The position numbers were made by a program, and so were the translations under genes. From the NCBI GenBank assembly GCA_021404565.1, contig JAAWWF010000028.1, forward strand, positions 248,001-312,000: a stretch of 64,000 nucleotides of DNA, written 5' to 3'. The notes under the pieces are model-generated. The model was not told the DNA's origin, did no database searches, and saw nothing but the letters and a program-made list of their open reading frames with translations. Positions 1-10,100 of the stretch are shown piece by piece (the stretch's first letter is position 1; each line of letters begins with the position of its first letter). The DNA is from Roseivirga sp. Lineage in GTDB: Bacteria > Bacteroidota > Bacteroidia > Cytophagales > Cyclobacteriaceae.

Positions 1-2885
1 ATGAGTATTATTTTGGTGCTACCGGTGGAGGGCTCTGGAAAACTACCGATGGCGGTAACGAATGGTTTCCTGTAACGGACGGGCAAATCACCTCTTCGAG
101 CATTGGTGCGGTGGCTGTGGCTGAAACCAATCCGGATATTGTTTATATCGGAGGAGGTGAAACCCAGCTCAGAGGTAGTATTACCCAAGGCGATGGCGTC
201 TATAAAACCACCGATGGAGGCAAAACCTGGAGACACCTGGGGCTCAAAGAAACGCAGGCCATTTCACGGATCAGGGTCCACCCTACCAACCCTAATATCG
301 TTTATGTAGCTGCCCTGGGCCATGTTTATGGCGACAATGAAGAGCGTGGTATATTCCGGTCTAAAGACGGTGGTAATACCTGGGAAAAGGTGCTTTATGT
401 AAATGACAAGGTCGGTGCAGCTGACCTGATTATCGATCGTACCAATCCCGACATTCTCTATGCCACTACCTGGCAGGTGTATCGTAAAGCCTGGAAAATG
501 TGGGGTGGCGGACCTGGCTGTGGCCTTTGGAAATCGCTGGATGGCGGAGATACCTGGGTAAACCTTACTACCAACCCCGGTATGCCTGAAGGACCCATTG
601 GTAAAATTGGTATTACTGTTTCCCCGGTAGATAATAATCGCCTTTGGGCCATCGTAGAAGCCAATGAAGGTGGCGTTTTTCGTTCAGATGATGCCGGCTG
701 GACCTGGGAAAGAGTCAACTCAGAGAGAAAGCTTCGGCAGCGTGCCTTCTACTATTCCAGAATTTATGCCGATCCACAGGATAAAGATATTGTCTACTGT
801 CTGAATGTGAATTTTTGGAAATCTACCGATGGTGGCAAAACCTTCGATATCAGAATAAGACCACCTCATGGTGATAATCATGACCTGTGGATTGACCCCA
901 ATGATCCCCAGCGTATGATCAGCTCCAACGATGGTGGTGGTACCGTTTCTATCAATGGTGGGCAAAGCTGGACAGAGCAAGACTATACCACCACGCAGTT
1001 TTATCATGTAATGACTACCAGTGATGTGCCCTATCATGTAGCGGGTGCTCAGCAGGACAATAGCACTTTGGCCATGCCCAGTGATGGCTGGGGGCATAAA
1101 ATGGGGCGTGGTCCCGGCCATGGCTGGCATTACCCGGTCGGTGGTGGAGAAAGTGGCTGGATCACCCAGAGCCCTACTAATCCCGATGTCTTCTATGCAG
1201 GAAGCCAGGGAGCCCTGTTGACGCGCTACAATCGCAGTACGGGTCAAAGAAGAGATATACAGGTATATCCAAGGTTTTTCTCAGGTGAGCCTTCCAGCGC
1301 CCTACCTGAGCGCTGGCAATGGACTTTCCCGATCATGTTTTCTCCACTGGACCCTTCTACCATGTACACCACCTCGCAACATGTATGGAAAACCACGGAT
1401 GACGGACAGAGCTGGGAGAAAATCAGTCCCGATCTGACCTATGCCGACCCTGAGACGCTGGGAGTTACGGGTGGTATCATTACCAAAGACATGAACGGGC
1501 CTGAAATCTATGCCACCGTGTTTGCACTGGCTCCTTCCAATCACGATGTCAATACCATTTGGGCCGGCTCTGATGATGGCAAGGTACATATCACCAGAAA
1601 TGGTGGTAAGCGTTGGACGGATATCACTCCCAAAGAGCTACCAAAATTTTCTCGCATCAGTATTATCGATGAAAGTAAGTTCAATGCCGGTACGCTATAT
1701 CTGGCAGCCAATCGCTACCAGGTAGATGACAGAGAGCCCTATGTATTCAAAACCACCGATTATGGTAAGAGCTGGACTAAAATCACTACTGGAATCCAGC
1801 CAGGCCACTTTGCCCGGGCAATTCGGGAGGATCTGAAAAAACCTGGTTTGCTTTACCTTGCTACAGAGCACGGTGTTTACGTTTCTTTCAATGATGGAGC
1901 CATATGGCAGTCGTTGCAGCTCAATCTGCCGGATACGCCTATTCGTGATCTGGTATTGAGAGATGATGATGTGGTATTGGGTTCTCATGGCAGAGGTTTC
2001 TGGATCATGGATGATATCCGTCCTTTCAGAGAGGCTGTCGATATTAACAGCACCAATCAGGTAACGCTCTTTAAACCGGCCGACCCGATCAGAGGAATCT
2101 ATAATGCTACTATTCAATATTACCTGCCTGAAGAAGCCGACAGCGTCACGATTGAAGTATTGGATGCTAATGGCGACCTTATAAAGTCTTTTACAGGCAC
2201 GAATGCCAAAAGAGACAGAAGCGGTAACCCTACCACAGCCAAAGGGCTCAACTCCTTCCGCTGGGACCTGTGCTACCCCGGAGCTACTACTTTTGAAGGT
2301 ATGATTATCTGGAGTGCGAGGCCACAGCGCGGACCACTGGCACCCATTGGTAAATATCAGGTAAGGTTAAAGCACGGAAGTCAGACACTGAACAGTGACT
2401 TTGAGATTGTAATGAACCCCAACCTGGAAGGTATCACTGCTGAAGACTTGCAGGAGCAGTTTGACCTGGCCATGGCCATTCGCAATAAAACCACTGAGGC
2501 CAATGAGGCAGTAATCCAGATCAGAAAGATTCGTGCGCAGGCCAATAAGCTTATGGATACAGAAGATGCTAACCTAAAAAATGCACTTTCTGGTATATTG
2601 GCCAAACTCAAAGTGATTGAGGAAGATCTGTATCAGGTGCAAAACCAAAGCCCACAGGATCCGCTGAATTTCCCAATTAAGCTGAACAACAGACTGGCCT
2701 CTTTGCGCAGGAGCATTGAAAACGGTCAGGCTCGCCCTACTGATGCTGCCTATGTAGTATTTGATGAACTAAAGAAGGAACTGACAGGACACCTTGGTAA
2801 GCTTCAGAATGTATTGGAAAGCGATTTAAAGACCGTAAATGATCAGTTAAAAGCAAAGGGGTCGAAGGAGATTAAGGCTGGTTGA
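1..2885 (+). CDS. Asp-box/BNR beta-propeller protein (VPS10/sortilin-like 'glycosyl hydrolase'), 5' end missing
   Basis: The reading frame is open from base 3, so the start lies outside the window; about 960 residues are visible, against roughly 1050-1100 for this Bacteroidota family. At least eight Asp-box motifs are spaced through the first 660 residues (for example KTTDGGKTW, RSKDGGNTW, KSLDGGDTW, RSDDAGWTW, KTTDDGQSW, ITRNGGKRW, KTTDYGKSW), the signature of sialidase/sortilin-type propellers. A FlgD-like Ig segment follows (around IQYYLPEEADSVTIEVLD), then a helical, coiled-coil-prone tail. Relatives are usually annotated as glycosyl hydrolases, but no catalytic residues are established, so an enzymatic role is unproven. 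It is presumably exported; the signal peptide would be in the missing part. The next gene is convergent. Confidence 0.85.
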   Translation, partial: EYYFGATGGGLWKTTDGGNEWFPVTDGQITSSSIGAVAVAETNPDIVYIGGGETQLRGSITQGDGVYKTTDGGKTWRHLGLKETQAISRIRVHPTNPNIVYVAALGHVYGDNEERGIFRSKDGGNTWEKVLYVNDKVGAADLIIDRTNPDILYATTWQVYRKAWKMWGGGPGCGLWKSLDGGDTWVNLTTNPGMPEGPIGKIGITVSPVDNNRLWAIVEANEGGVFRSDDAGWTWERVNSERKLRQRAFYYSRIYADPQDKDIVYCLNVNFWKSTDGGKTFDIRIRPPHGDNHDLWIDPNDPQRMISSNDGGGTVSINGGQSWTEQDYTTTQFYHVMTTSDVPYHVAGAQQDNSTLAMPSDGWGHKMGRGPGHGWHYPVGGGESGWITQSPTNPDVFYAGSQGALLTRYNRSTGQRRDIQVYPRFFSGEPSSALPERWQWTFPIMFSPLDPSTMYTTSQHVWKTTDDGQSWEKISPDLTYADPETLGVTGGIITKDMNGPEIYATVFALAPSNHDVNTIWAGSDDGKVHITRNGGKRWTDITPKELPKFSRISIIDESKFNAGTLYLAANRYQVDDREPYVFKTTDYGKSWTKITTGIQPGHFARAIREDLKKPGLLYLATEHGVYVSFNDGAIWQSLQLNLPDTPIRDLVLRDDDVVLGSHGRGFWIMDDIRPFREAVDINSTNQVTLFKPADPIRGIYNATIQYYLPEEADSVTIEVLDANGDLIKSFTGTNAKRDRSGNPTTAKGLNSFRWDLCYPGATTFEGMIIWSARPQRGPLAPIGKYQVRLKHGSQTLNSDFEIVMNPNLEGITAEDLQEQFDLAMAIRNKTTEANEAVIQIRKIRAQANKLMDTEDANLKNALSGILAKLKVIEEDLYQVQNQSPQDPLNFPIKLNNRLASLRRSIENGQARPTDAAYVVFDELKKELTGHLGKLQNVLESDLKTVNDQLKAKGSKEIKAG

Positions 2886-2966
2886 TTACCTGATATAGAT
2901 ATTGCGAATTATTATTAGCAGTGAGTGGAGCTTCTGGTTAATTGCTGATTATTTAAAGCCACCTAT

Positions 2967-2997
2967 ATATGGTCAGGTCGTAAAAGCCTGGCCATAT
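2967..2997. terminator. Intergenic hairpin between convergent genes
   Basis: An 11-bp stem, ATATGGTCAGG/CCTGGCCATAT with one G-U pair, closes a 9-nt loop between the end of the propeller gene and the end of the M28 peptidase gene. There is no strong T-tract on either side, so a bidirectional terminator role is inferred from position only. Confidence 0.4.
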
Positions 2998-3078
2998 TCA
3001 ATAATTGGTCGGGAAGTTCGTCAGATCATAATTTCATTATAGTCTATGGTCATTAAGGTTCATCTAAGCAAATTCTCT

Positions 3079-4536
3079 TCACCTCTGTTTTTTGAGCTCT
3101 AAGGCTCCTTCCGCACTTACAATACTCCAGGCGGTTTGAAAAACCAGATTTGACCTTAATTGCAAAAGGCCGTAATTAATCCTGTCCGCCTTATCAGTCG
3201 GGCGATGGTAATCATCGTGGATACCATCGAAATAGAAAATCACGGGTACCCCTTCTTTCGCAAAACTCCAATGATCTCCTCTTTTAAAAACCTGAAGTGG
3301 GTGATCGGGAGAATTATAGGAGTAATCAAGCGTCAAGCCAGTGAATTTATCGTTTACTCTCTCACTTATTCGATGAAGTTGTTTTGACAGCTTATCGGAT
3401 TTAGCCAGATATATATACTCCTCAAAACCATCGTATTCGGGAGCCACCCTCCCAATCATATCAATATTCAAATTCACTGTAATATCGCTTAGTGGAAATG
3501 GAGAGTTTTTAGTCAAAAATCCAGACCCCAAAAGCCCGTCCTCTTCCGCTGAAAACATTACGAATAAAATGCTCTTTTTGAACCGGAAACCACCTTCGTA
3601 AGCCATTTGAAAGGCTTGAGCTATTTCCAGAAGGCCAGCCACCCCTGACGCATTATCATCAGCCCCCGGGTACAGCACTCCCTTCTTAATACCCTCATGA
3701 TCATAATGTGCCGATATAACCACTACTCCGTTAGAAGCCTGTTCACCGGCTATTACCCCCAACAGGTTTGATGTTTTAACTCGCTCCTTCTTTCTTCGGA
3801 TGTGATAGTCAATACTTATTTCAGCACCATCTTCCAGTAAGTCCTTCCTGGTGTAACCAGTCACCTTCACGAGTCGGGCCATATCCATATATACCCTTCC
3901 GAAACCTTTTCGCTCAAATGGGTTCAAAGTCATATAGGTTCCTCTCTCTCCTGAATTTTGACTAGCTCCAAGAAAAGCTTCCAAACTTTGAGTATGAACG
4001 ATCTGAATGATAAGATCAGGCTTCAGCTCAGTAAGCTTTTTATACAGGCTAAAATTCTTAAAAGGGTCATCTAACCGGGTAAAGGCTACTACCTTATCCT
4101 TTATATCCAGCTGACCTGGGCTTTCCAGCTGCGTTTTCGAAAGCAGAATTAAGGTGTCCTCTTTAGCCTGTGGCATGTCCATGTCTCCCTCAAAAATATA
4201 ATCGACACCATTGATCAAAGCCTGTCCATTGAGCACTATATGATTGATTTCAGGTGATGATTTTACCAGCTCAAATTCTTGCCGATATGAGGTCCCATTA
4301 TTCAAAACGGGTTGCAAGCCGATTGATCTATATTGACTTTCAATGAAAGCCGCAGCCTTCTCAAGTCCGGCACTACCGGTCTTTCTTCCCTCCATCTCAT
4401 CTGAAGCCATCTTGTATACATACTTCTTAAGGTCCAGGGTGTCTATCTGCCTTGCATATTTGACTCCGGAGTCTGACTGAGCCAGTACCGAGCTCACCAG
4501 CATGGTCATTACCAAAATGATAACTATCCGCATCAC
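3079..4536 (-). CDS. M28 family zinc metallopeptidase, secreted
   Basis: A 485-residue protein with a signal peptide at residues 1-19 (hydrophobic core, cleavage near VLA-Q). The M28 aminopeptidase metal set is visible in order: H277 in SAHYDHEG, D293 in GADDNASG, the catalytic and metal glutamates E331/E332 in FSAEEDGLLGS, D359 in NIDMIGR, and a late His in DDYHRPTDK. A protease-associated-like insert sits between residues 100 and 250. It should hydrolyse peptides at the cell surface or in the periplasm with two zinc ions; the substrate is unknown. Its start overlaps the preceding small gene by 4 bases (ATGA), so the two are translationally coupled. Confidence 0.9.
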   Translation of the reverse strand: MMRIVIILVMTMLVSSVLAQSDSGVKYARQIDTLDLKKYVYKMASDEMEGRKTGSAGLEKAAAFIESQYRSIGLQPVLNNGTSYRQEFELVKSSPEINHIVLNGQALINGVDYIFEGDMDMPQAKEDTLILLSKTQLESPGQLDIKDKVVAFTRLDDPFKNFSLYKKLTELKPDLIIQIVHTQSLEAFLGASQNSGERGTYMTLNPFERKGFGRVYMDMARLVKVTGYTRKDLLEDGAEISIDYHIRRKKERVKTSNLLGVIAGEQASNGVVVISAHYDHEGIKKGVLYPGADDNASGVAGLLEIAQAFQMAYEGGFRFKKSILFVMFSAEEDGLLGSGFLTKNSPFPLSDITVNLNIDMIGRVAPEYDGFEEYIYLAKSDKLSKQLHRISERVNDKFTGLTLDYSYNSPDHPLQVFKRGDHWSFAKEGVPVIFYFDGIHDDYHRPTDKADRINYGLLQLRSNLVFQTAWSIVSAEGALELKKQR

Positions 4537-4979
4537 CTGACCTTTTTTGCCCTGATCAAATCAATGCCATCGTTCCTGCCAGCATTATACAGCAGGCTAA
4601 TGATTTCATTATTTTTCTTACTTCGTGTAAAATGTACCTTTATGAAAGCATCATGCTTTAAATAGAATTTATCTTCATATTGAGCGATCAGCGTGTACTG
4701 CACTGTTGCTTCGTAACCATCCTGTGATTCTTCTTTGGATGGGAGAATGATTGACAGGTGACTTTTGCCCTGAGCATCTTGATTGATCTCAATCTCAATA
4801 AACGATGCAAGCTCCTCTCCTTCTATTGCATATTTGCCGGTATATTCGTTTTTCTTCTTATCAGCAATTTCAATCGGCTTTAAATATTCGATTTTCGCTT
4901 TGCTCTCTTCTTTAGACTGAGCGTAACTCCATTGCATACCTATGAGTAGTACGCCAATTATGTATATCAGCTTTTTCAT
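4533..4979 (-). CDS. Small secreted protein of unknown function, coupled to M28 peptidase
   Basis: I do not recognise the family. I place the start at 4979 because this ATG opens a clean signal peptide (MKKLIYIIGVLLIGMQWSYA, 20 residues); the frame also extends upstream to 5060, but that adds a second hydrophobic stretch and an unlikely leader. The mature protein is about 128 residues, lysine/glutamate rich, with alternating strands (for example HLSIILPS, YTLIAQYEDKFYLKHDAF) that suggest a small beta-fold. It overlaps the peptidase gene by 4 bases and may be a chaperone, inhibitor or co-secreted partner of it; that role is inference. Confidence 0.65.
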   Translation of the reverse strand: MKKLIYIIGVLLIGMQWSYAQSKEESKAKIEYLKPIEIADKKKNEYTGKYAIEGEELASFIEIEINQDAQGKSHLSIILPSKEESQDGYEATVQYTLIAQYEDKFYLKHDAFIKVHFTRSKKNNEIISLLYNAGRNDGIDLIRAKKVR

Positions 4980-5097
4980 CTTTTTTTCCGAAGATTGGCT
5001 GGTATCGTTGGTGATCAAAACCAAGGTTGTCAACAACAGCATTTTCGATAAAAACAACATAAATGGCTCAACGGCACCACTCTCGTATCAAAGGGCG

Positions 5098-5127
5098 TAG
5101 TTCATACCCGATATCGGGTAGTTCATA
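5098..5127 (+). promoter_or_regulatory. Candidate LytTR operator upstream of the LytS/LytTR pair
   Basis: TAGTTCATA occurs twice at 5098-5106 and 5119-5127, exactly 21 bp apart, flanking the perfect palindrome ACCCGATATCGGGT (5106-5119). LytTR regulators bind imperfect direct repeats about two helical turns apart with an AGTTnAT-like core, which fits. The site lies 48 bp before the LytS start and also faces the divergent peptidase operon. Confidence 0.6.
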
Positions 5128-5174
5128 ACAGCCAGTCATTATTTGATATTGAATTAATTATTTTTCGGTCGATT

Positions 5175-6212
5175 ATGTCTAAAAACAAATACAGATGGAT
5201 TGAGGTAGTAGCCCACCTGATATTCTGGACCGGTATAGCCATACTTTTCATACAGCCTGTCAGTCAGCATCAGATTATTGTGGAAAAGACCGGTGAAACA
5301 AGTCAGCTCATTAGCGAAGGGTATATTCAATGGAGTATTTATGCGATAAGTGCCTCAATTTTCTACCTCAATACTTTAATATTTCACCCATTTCTATTTG
5401 GTAAAAAGAGATACTGGCAACACGCTTCAGCCTTGATTCTGGTATTGGCCATAACTATTTTGCTGGAACGATATTACTTCCAAACCCGCTACCAACCACT
5501 TGCCGATAAGTTGTCATATACGGCCATAACCAATCATTCCATTTTCGTATTGTTTTCTCTCATGTACATATTGGTTAAACATCATTTGAGAGTTTTGCGC
5601 AAAGCTAAAGAGGCAGAAATGGCTAAGATTTCCAATGAACTGGATTTTCTGAAATCACAGCTTAACCCCCATTTTCTTTTCAATTCCATCAATAATATTT
5701 TCTCAATTGCACAAAAAAATGAGGACAATGAAGTAGCAGGGTATATAGCCGGCCTTTCAAAAACATTGCGATATTCACTCTATGAAAACAATGAAAGTGA
5801 AGTATCGCTATCAAAAGAAATTGAGTTTCTTGAGAGCTACATTCAAATGAGCCTGCTCAGGTATGATGAGGGTCAAATCAATTTCGACTATAAAAAAAAC
5901 ATCCTGAAAAATGATGTACAGATTGCTCCATCACTACTGAACCCTCTGGTTGAAAATGCCTTTAAGCACTGTTCAAATAATATGCCATCCATAGCAATTG
6001 ATATTGCGCTGGAGGAAAGTGAGTTAATCATGAGTGTCTCCAATTCATACGGTGAAAAGGTAAGCACAGGATTACCATTAACCGGAGGTATTGGGCTAAA
6101 AAACCTAAAGAGAAGGCTTGAGTTGCTATATCCTGATAGGTATCACTTCACTGTCAAAGAAGGTGATGGTATATTCAAAACGAATCTGAAAATTCAGTTA
6201 GATGGAGTATAA
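5175..6212 (+). CDS. LytS-family sensor histidine kinase (first of three)
   Basis: A 345-residue membrane kinase. Four hydrophobic segments (about 11-28, 52-70, 84-98, 118-134) precede a short coiled linker and the His_kinase domain, whose phospho-acceptor is H166 in QLNPHFLFNSINN. The ATPase part shows the N-box (PLVENAFKHC) and the late glycine box (GGIGLKNLKRR). It should autophosphorylate and pass the phosphate to the LytTR regulator whose gene overlaps its 3' end by 11 bp. There is no extracellular sensor domain, so the signal is probably sensed in the membrane. The upstream direct repeat suggests autoregulation. Confidence 0.92.
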   Translation: MSKNKYRWIEVVAHLIFWTGIAILFIQPVSQHQIIVEKTGETSQLISEGYIQWSIYAISASIFYLNTLIFHPFLFGKKRYWQHASALILVLAITILLERYYFQTRYQPLADKLSYTAITNHSIFVLFSLMYILVKHHLRVLRKAKEAEMAKISNELDFLKSQLNPHFLFNSINNIFSIAQKNEDNEVAGYIAGLSKTLRYSLYENNESEVSLSKEIEFLESYIQMSLLRYDEGQINFDYKKNILKNDVQIAPSLLNPLVENAFKHCSNNMPSIAIDIALEESELIMSVSNSYGEKVSTGLPLTGGIGLKNLKRRLELLYPDRYHFTVKEGDGIFKTNLKIQLDGV

Positions 6213-6915
6213 ATTAACAACCGTAGCAGTTGACGATGAATTCAGGGCACTAGAGGTAATCGAGCGCTATGCCTCAAAAATCACATTTTTAGATTTAGTT
6301 AAGACATTCAATACCCCCCTCGAAGCCCTTACATTTATTGAAGAAGAAAATATTGATTTGATTTTTCTCGACATCAATATGCCTGTACTTTCAGGAACCT
6401 CGCTTGCCAGGCTGGTTAACTCGAAAGTTCAAATCATTTTCACCACCGCATATAGCGAACATGCGGTAGAAGGTTTTGAACTGGAAGCAACTGATTATCT
6501 TCTAAAACCAATTGAATTTGAAAGGTTTCTTAACGCATGTCTTAAAGCCAAAAACAGATTCGATCAATCTAAACACCTACCAATCACACCTGATAGCGAA
6601 TTCAGACAAAAAATCTTAATTAGCACTAAAGGTAAAATATTCCAGATAGACAGAGACGATTTCCTTTTTGCTGAAAAATCAGGGAATGACATGTACTTTC
6701 GTTTAAACAGCAACAGGACCCTGAAATGCAGAATGAGCATCAAAGAATTACTGATTCAGCTTCCGGAAAATTGTTATCAAATACACAAATCTTTCATTGT
6801 CTCTCTGGATAAAATCGACCTTCTTGAAAAGAATCAGATCCTAATCAACCATCACAAAATCCCCATTGGCAGAGTATTTAAAAGGGAATTGATGGAAAAA
6901 TTAAAGTCTGCCTGA
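6202..6915 (+). CDS. LytTR response regulator, partner of the upstream kinase
   Basis: A 237-residue protein. The receiver domain (1-120) has the acidic pair D11/D12, phospho-acceptor D57 in FLDINMP, the TTAYS switch segment and the LLKPIEF lysine. A LytTR DNA-binding domain fills residues about 135-235, with the typical IHKSFIVSLDKID and IPIGRVFKRE signatures. The 11-bp overlap with the kinase implies co-translation. The likely targets include its own promoter and possibly the neighbouring peptidase genes. Confidence 0.93.
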   Translation: MEYKLTTVAVDDEFRALEVIERYASKITFLDLVKTFNTPLEALTFIEEENIDLIFLDINMPVLSGTSLARLVNSKVQIIFTTAYSEHAVEGFELEATDYLLKPIEFERFLNACLKAKNRFDQSKHLPITPDSEFRQKILISTKGKIFQIDRDDFLFAEKSGNDMYFRLNSNRTLKCRMSIKELLIQLPENCYQIHKSFIVSLDKIDLLEKNQILINHHKIPIGRVFKRELMEKLKSA

Positions 6916-7158
6916 TCAAGGCACAAGGCGCTGACTGCCTGCACTTTCTGACAGCGTGGGCTATTACCTCAATAACAATACCCTGGCCAGGGCGATTTTG
7001 TGAGTTATATTATCAGCGGTGAGATTCTTGACAAAGAGCATTTTCAGAGGATCGATATATGTCCAAAGCATAGACGCGTGCTCAGTTTTTTGACTAAACT
7101 GGAACCGTATCAGTCTGTTGTTGGAAGCCCGATTTATACCAACTATTCAGCTACAGGT

Positions 7159-10100
7159 TTAATACTTTGTAATAAACTTCACCACATACTTATCGCGCTC
7201 GCTGGTGACATGGAGCAAATATATGCCCGGTACATTGCCCGACATACTTAGGTTCAATTGTTGCGCTTTCAAACCCTCTTCTCGCATGGTCACCGCTCCG
7301 CTACCGGATACTACCTGATAGCCCTTTATTTTATCTGTAGGACTATTCAGCCTAAAGCTCAGCTCTTTTGTAAGTGGATCATAACTAAAGTCAAATCGAC
7401 TGTCCTGGCCGGGTAGCTCTTCACCAATACTGGATATAACTACTTGAAATAAGTTTGATGCAGGTGAGTCAATACCGCTATTTCTCGCCCAAACCTTATA
7501 CTGTAAAGATTGGGTAGCCTCAACATCGGTATCCGAATAACTGGTTTCGTTTGCGGATACTAAACCAATTGTCTCGAAAACTTCATTATTCACGGATCTG
7601 GCAATAATGAAATTTTCTTCATTATCGGAATTATCCGTCCACGAGAGGTCGATTTGATTAACAGATATCACCGTTCCTGTCAAGTTGCCTGGTGCTAATG
7701 GTGCCAGTTTTGTATCTATTGCAACACTGGTAGTTGTAGAGCTGCCTCCACTATTGGTAGCCAGAACATAATAGACATAATATAGTCCCAACTCAAAACT
7801 GGTATCAGAATAAGTGGTTTGGTTGGCAGGTGCGGTGCCGATTGTCACGAACCCTTCCGGATGGTTGTGCCTGGTAATTAGAAAACTGTCTTCGCTATCC
7901 GAATTATCCGTCCATGTAAGGTCAATTCGGTTAGGAGATACAAGGGTTGCCGTCATATTGCTCGGTATTGATGGCGGTAATTGTACTGCGACAATATTTG
8001 AATATTCAGACGAAAATTCACCTTTATAGGTCTTCACTCTGTAAAAATAGGAGGCTTCTTCTTCTACAGTATTGTCTTGAAAATGGGTTGTGTTCGCACT
8101 AACAGAGTCAATTACCACGAAGTTTTGTTGGTCATTTTCAGATCTTTCAACGGAAAAGCCGTCTTCTTCGAGACTTGATTCTTTCCAGTCAATTCCTACG
8201 TAGGAAGTGTGGAAATAAGATATATACAGGTCAGTTGGAGGTGCCAGAGGCCTCTGGGGCACCTCTACTTCAACAACATTTGAATATTCAGACCTAAAGT
8301 CACCCTTAGCGGCTCGCACTCTGTAATAGTAGGTTATTCCGGTTTCATATAATCGGTCGTCTTTATAAACGGTGGTGCTGTCACCAACCCAGCCAATTTC
8401 TGCAAAGTTTTGCTCGTCATTCTTAGATCTTTCGAGGATGTAACGTTCTTCATTGGTACTTGATTCCTGCCAACTTAGTGTCACTATACCATTGCTGACA
8501 TCATCTGCAGTCAAGTCAATTGGGCCACCATCAATATCCTCTCCCAACCTGACGGCTGAAAGTTTTCTACCCAAAGCCGAATCGTAAAATTTACCGGCCA
8601 TGACAATGTTGATTTCATCATCGGGAAAAACCTCAAAATCCCGAACCAATGCAGACAAAGTATTGGGTAGCTTAAAGTCTTCGTCCAGGTTACCTTCAAG
8701 GTCCAGTTTTATTAAGCCGGATACTGCCTGACCCTGATATGCTGTAAAGTCACCCCCCAGGTAAATGGCATCTCCCTCCACAACTACGTGATAAACCTTG
8801 TTTCCTACCCATGTATTGTCTCCATTAAATTCTGTATTTAACGTTCCGTCTAAATTGATTTTTGCGACACCTCTTCGGGATTCTGGCGAATTGAGACCTG
8901 TAAAATCGCCTGCTACGATGTAGCCATCAGAAACAATTTCAATTTTCTCGATGATCCCTCCACTGAAGTGGAGAGACCTGTCAAAAGTTTCATCAAAAGA
9001 GCCGTCTGCATTCAACCGGGCAACTCCATTACTAAGACTCGTCTCTCCCACTGGCGAATAGACGCCAGCCACTACAATGTTTCCATCTTCCTGTAATTCG
9101 ATATCCATAATTTTGACAGAATCGGCACTGAAGGGAGAAGTAAAAACATCTAAGCCGGGCCCCAAAATGCCCGCGAGTCCATCCGTTTGCCCCTGGACAC
9201 CACTAAAACTACCCGCTACGTAAATACCTCCCGTAGCAGTCATCTCTACATCGTTCACCCAATTATCATTAAAGCCATACTCAAGAAACGGCACTCTTTG
9301 ATTACCTGGTTCTACAAAAAATAAGTTCTGCCCTGTAGGTGCTGCAGGTCCTCCTCCATAAGCCACAGATCCATCAGGAAATTTTTTTACTACTCTGATC
9401 TCTTCTCCTGTAAAAGGAGGAGCCGCTTGCATTCTAATCCAGTCCCATTGATTGCTAATAGATTTGAAGTAAGTAGAATTATCATAACTGCCTTCAAAAA
9501 AAGGTATGATGAGAGCATTGTCAGACTGTTTTTCAACCAGCATGGTTTCCGCAATACTATTTATGTCAAACCTTGGGAAGCTTATGACCTCATCAACATC
9601 AGCAAACTTGGCAATGCCTCTGGAATAATGATTTCCTAATCTTGAAAAATTTCCATACAGGAAAATTTCATAGTTTTTGTTGAGTGCCACCTTGCTCGAT
9701 TCATCGCTATAAAGGCTAACAAAAGTCTTATCGAAAGTACCATCTGACCCTATCCTGGAAATAAGCCCTGTTAAATTTCCATCTATAGAGCCACCTTCTT
9801 CACCCGCGCTAACAGTGCCAATTAAAATCGAATCATCTACTTCGAGTTGGAAATCATCAAAAAACCCAACGATGCCGGTACCCAAATCAAATGAATCATC
9901 GCTGGTACCGTCTGCATTCAGTCTTATGAGATCTACATTAGGCTGATCGCTCTCCGGGGCATCAGACAGTACCAGCAACTTGTCCGTAGACTGAGCCATG
10001 ATTTTATGCACCGCATTGGTACCCGTATCAAAATCATTGAATGTTTCATCTTTTGTACCATCTACATTTAAGCGTGCTATAAGACCAGGCTGGGAATTGG

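Noticed and set aside
7000-7251. An 83-codon plus-strand frame after the first LytTR gene
   Set aside because: It overlaps the 3' end of the large delta-60 gene, starts with GTG and has no recognisable features; probably spurious.
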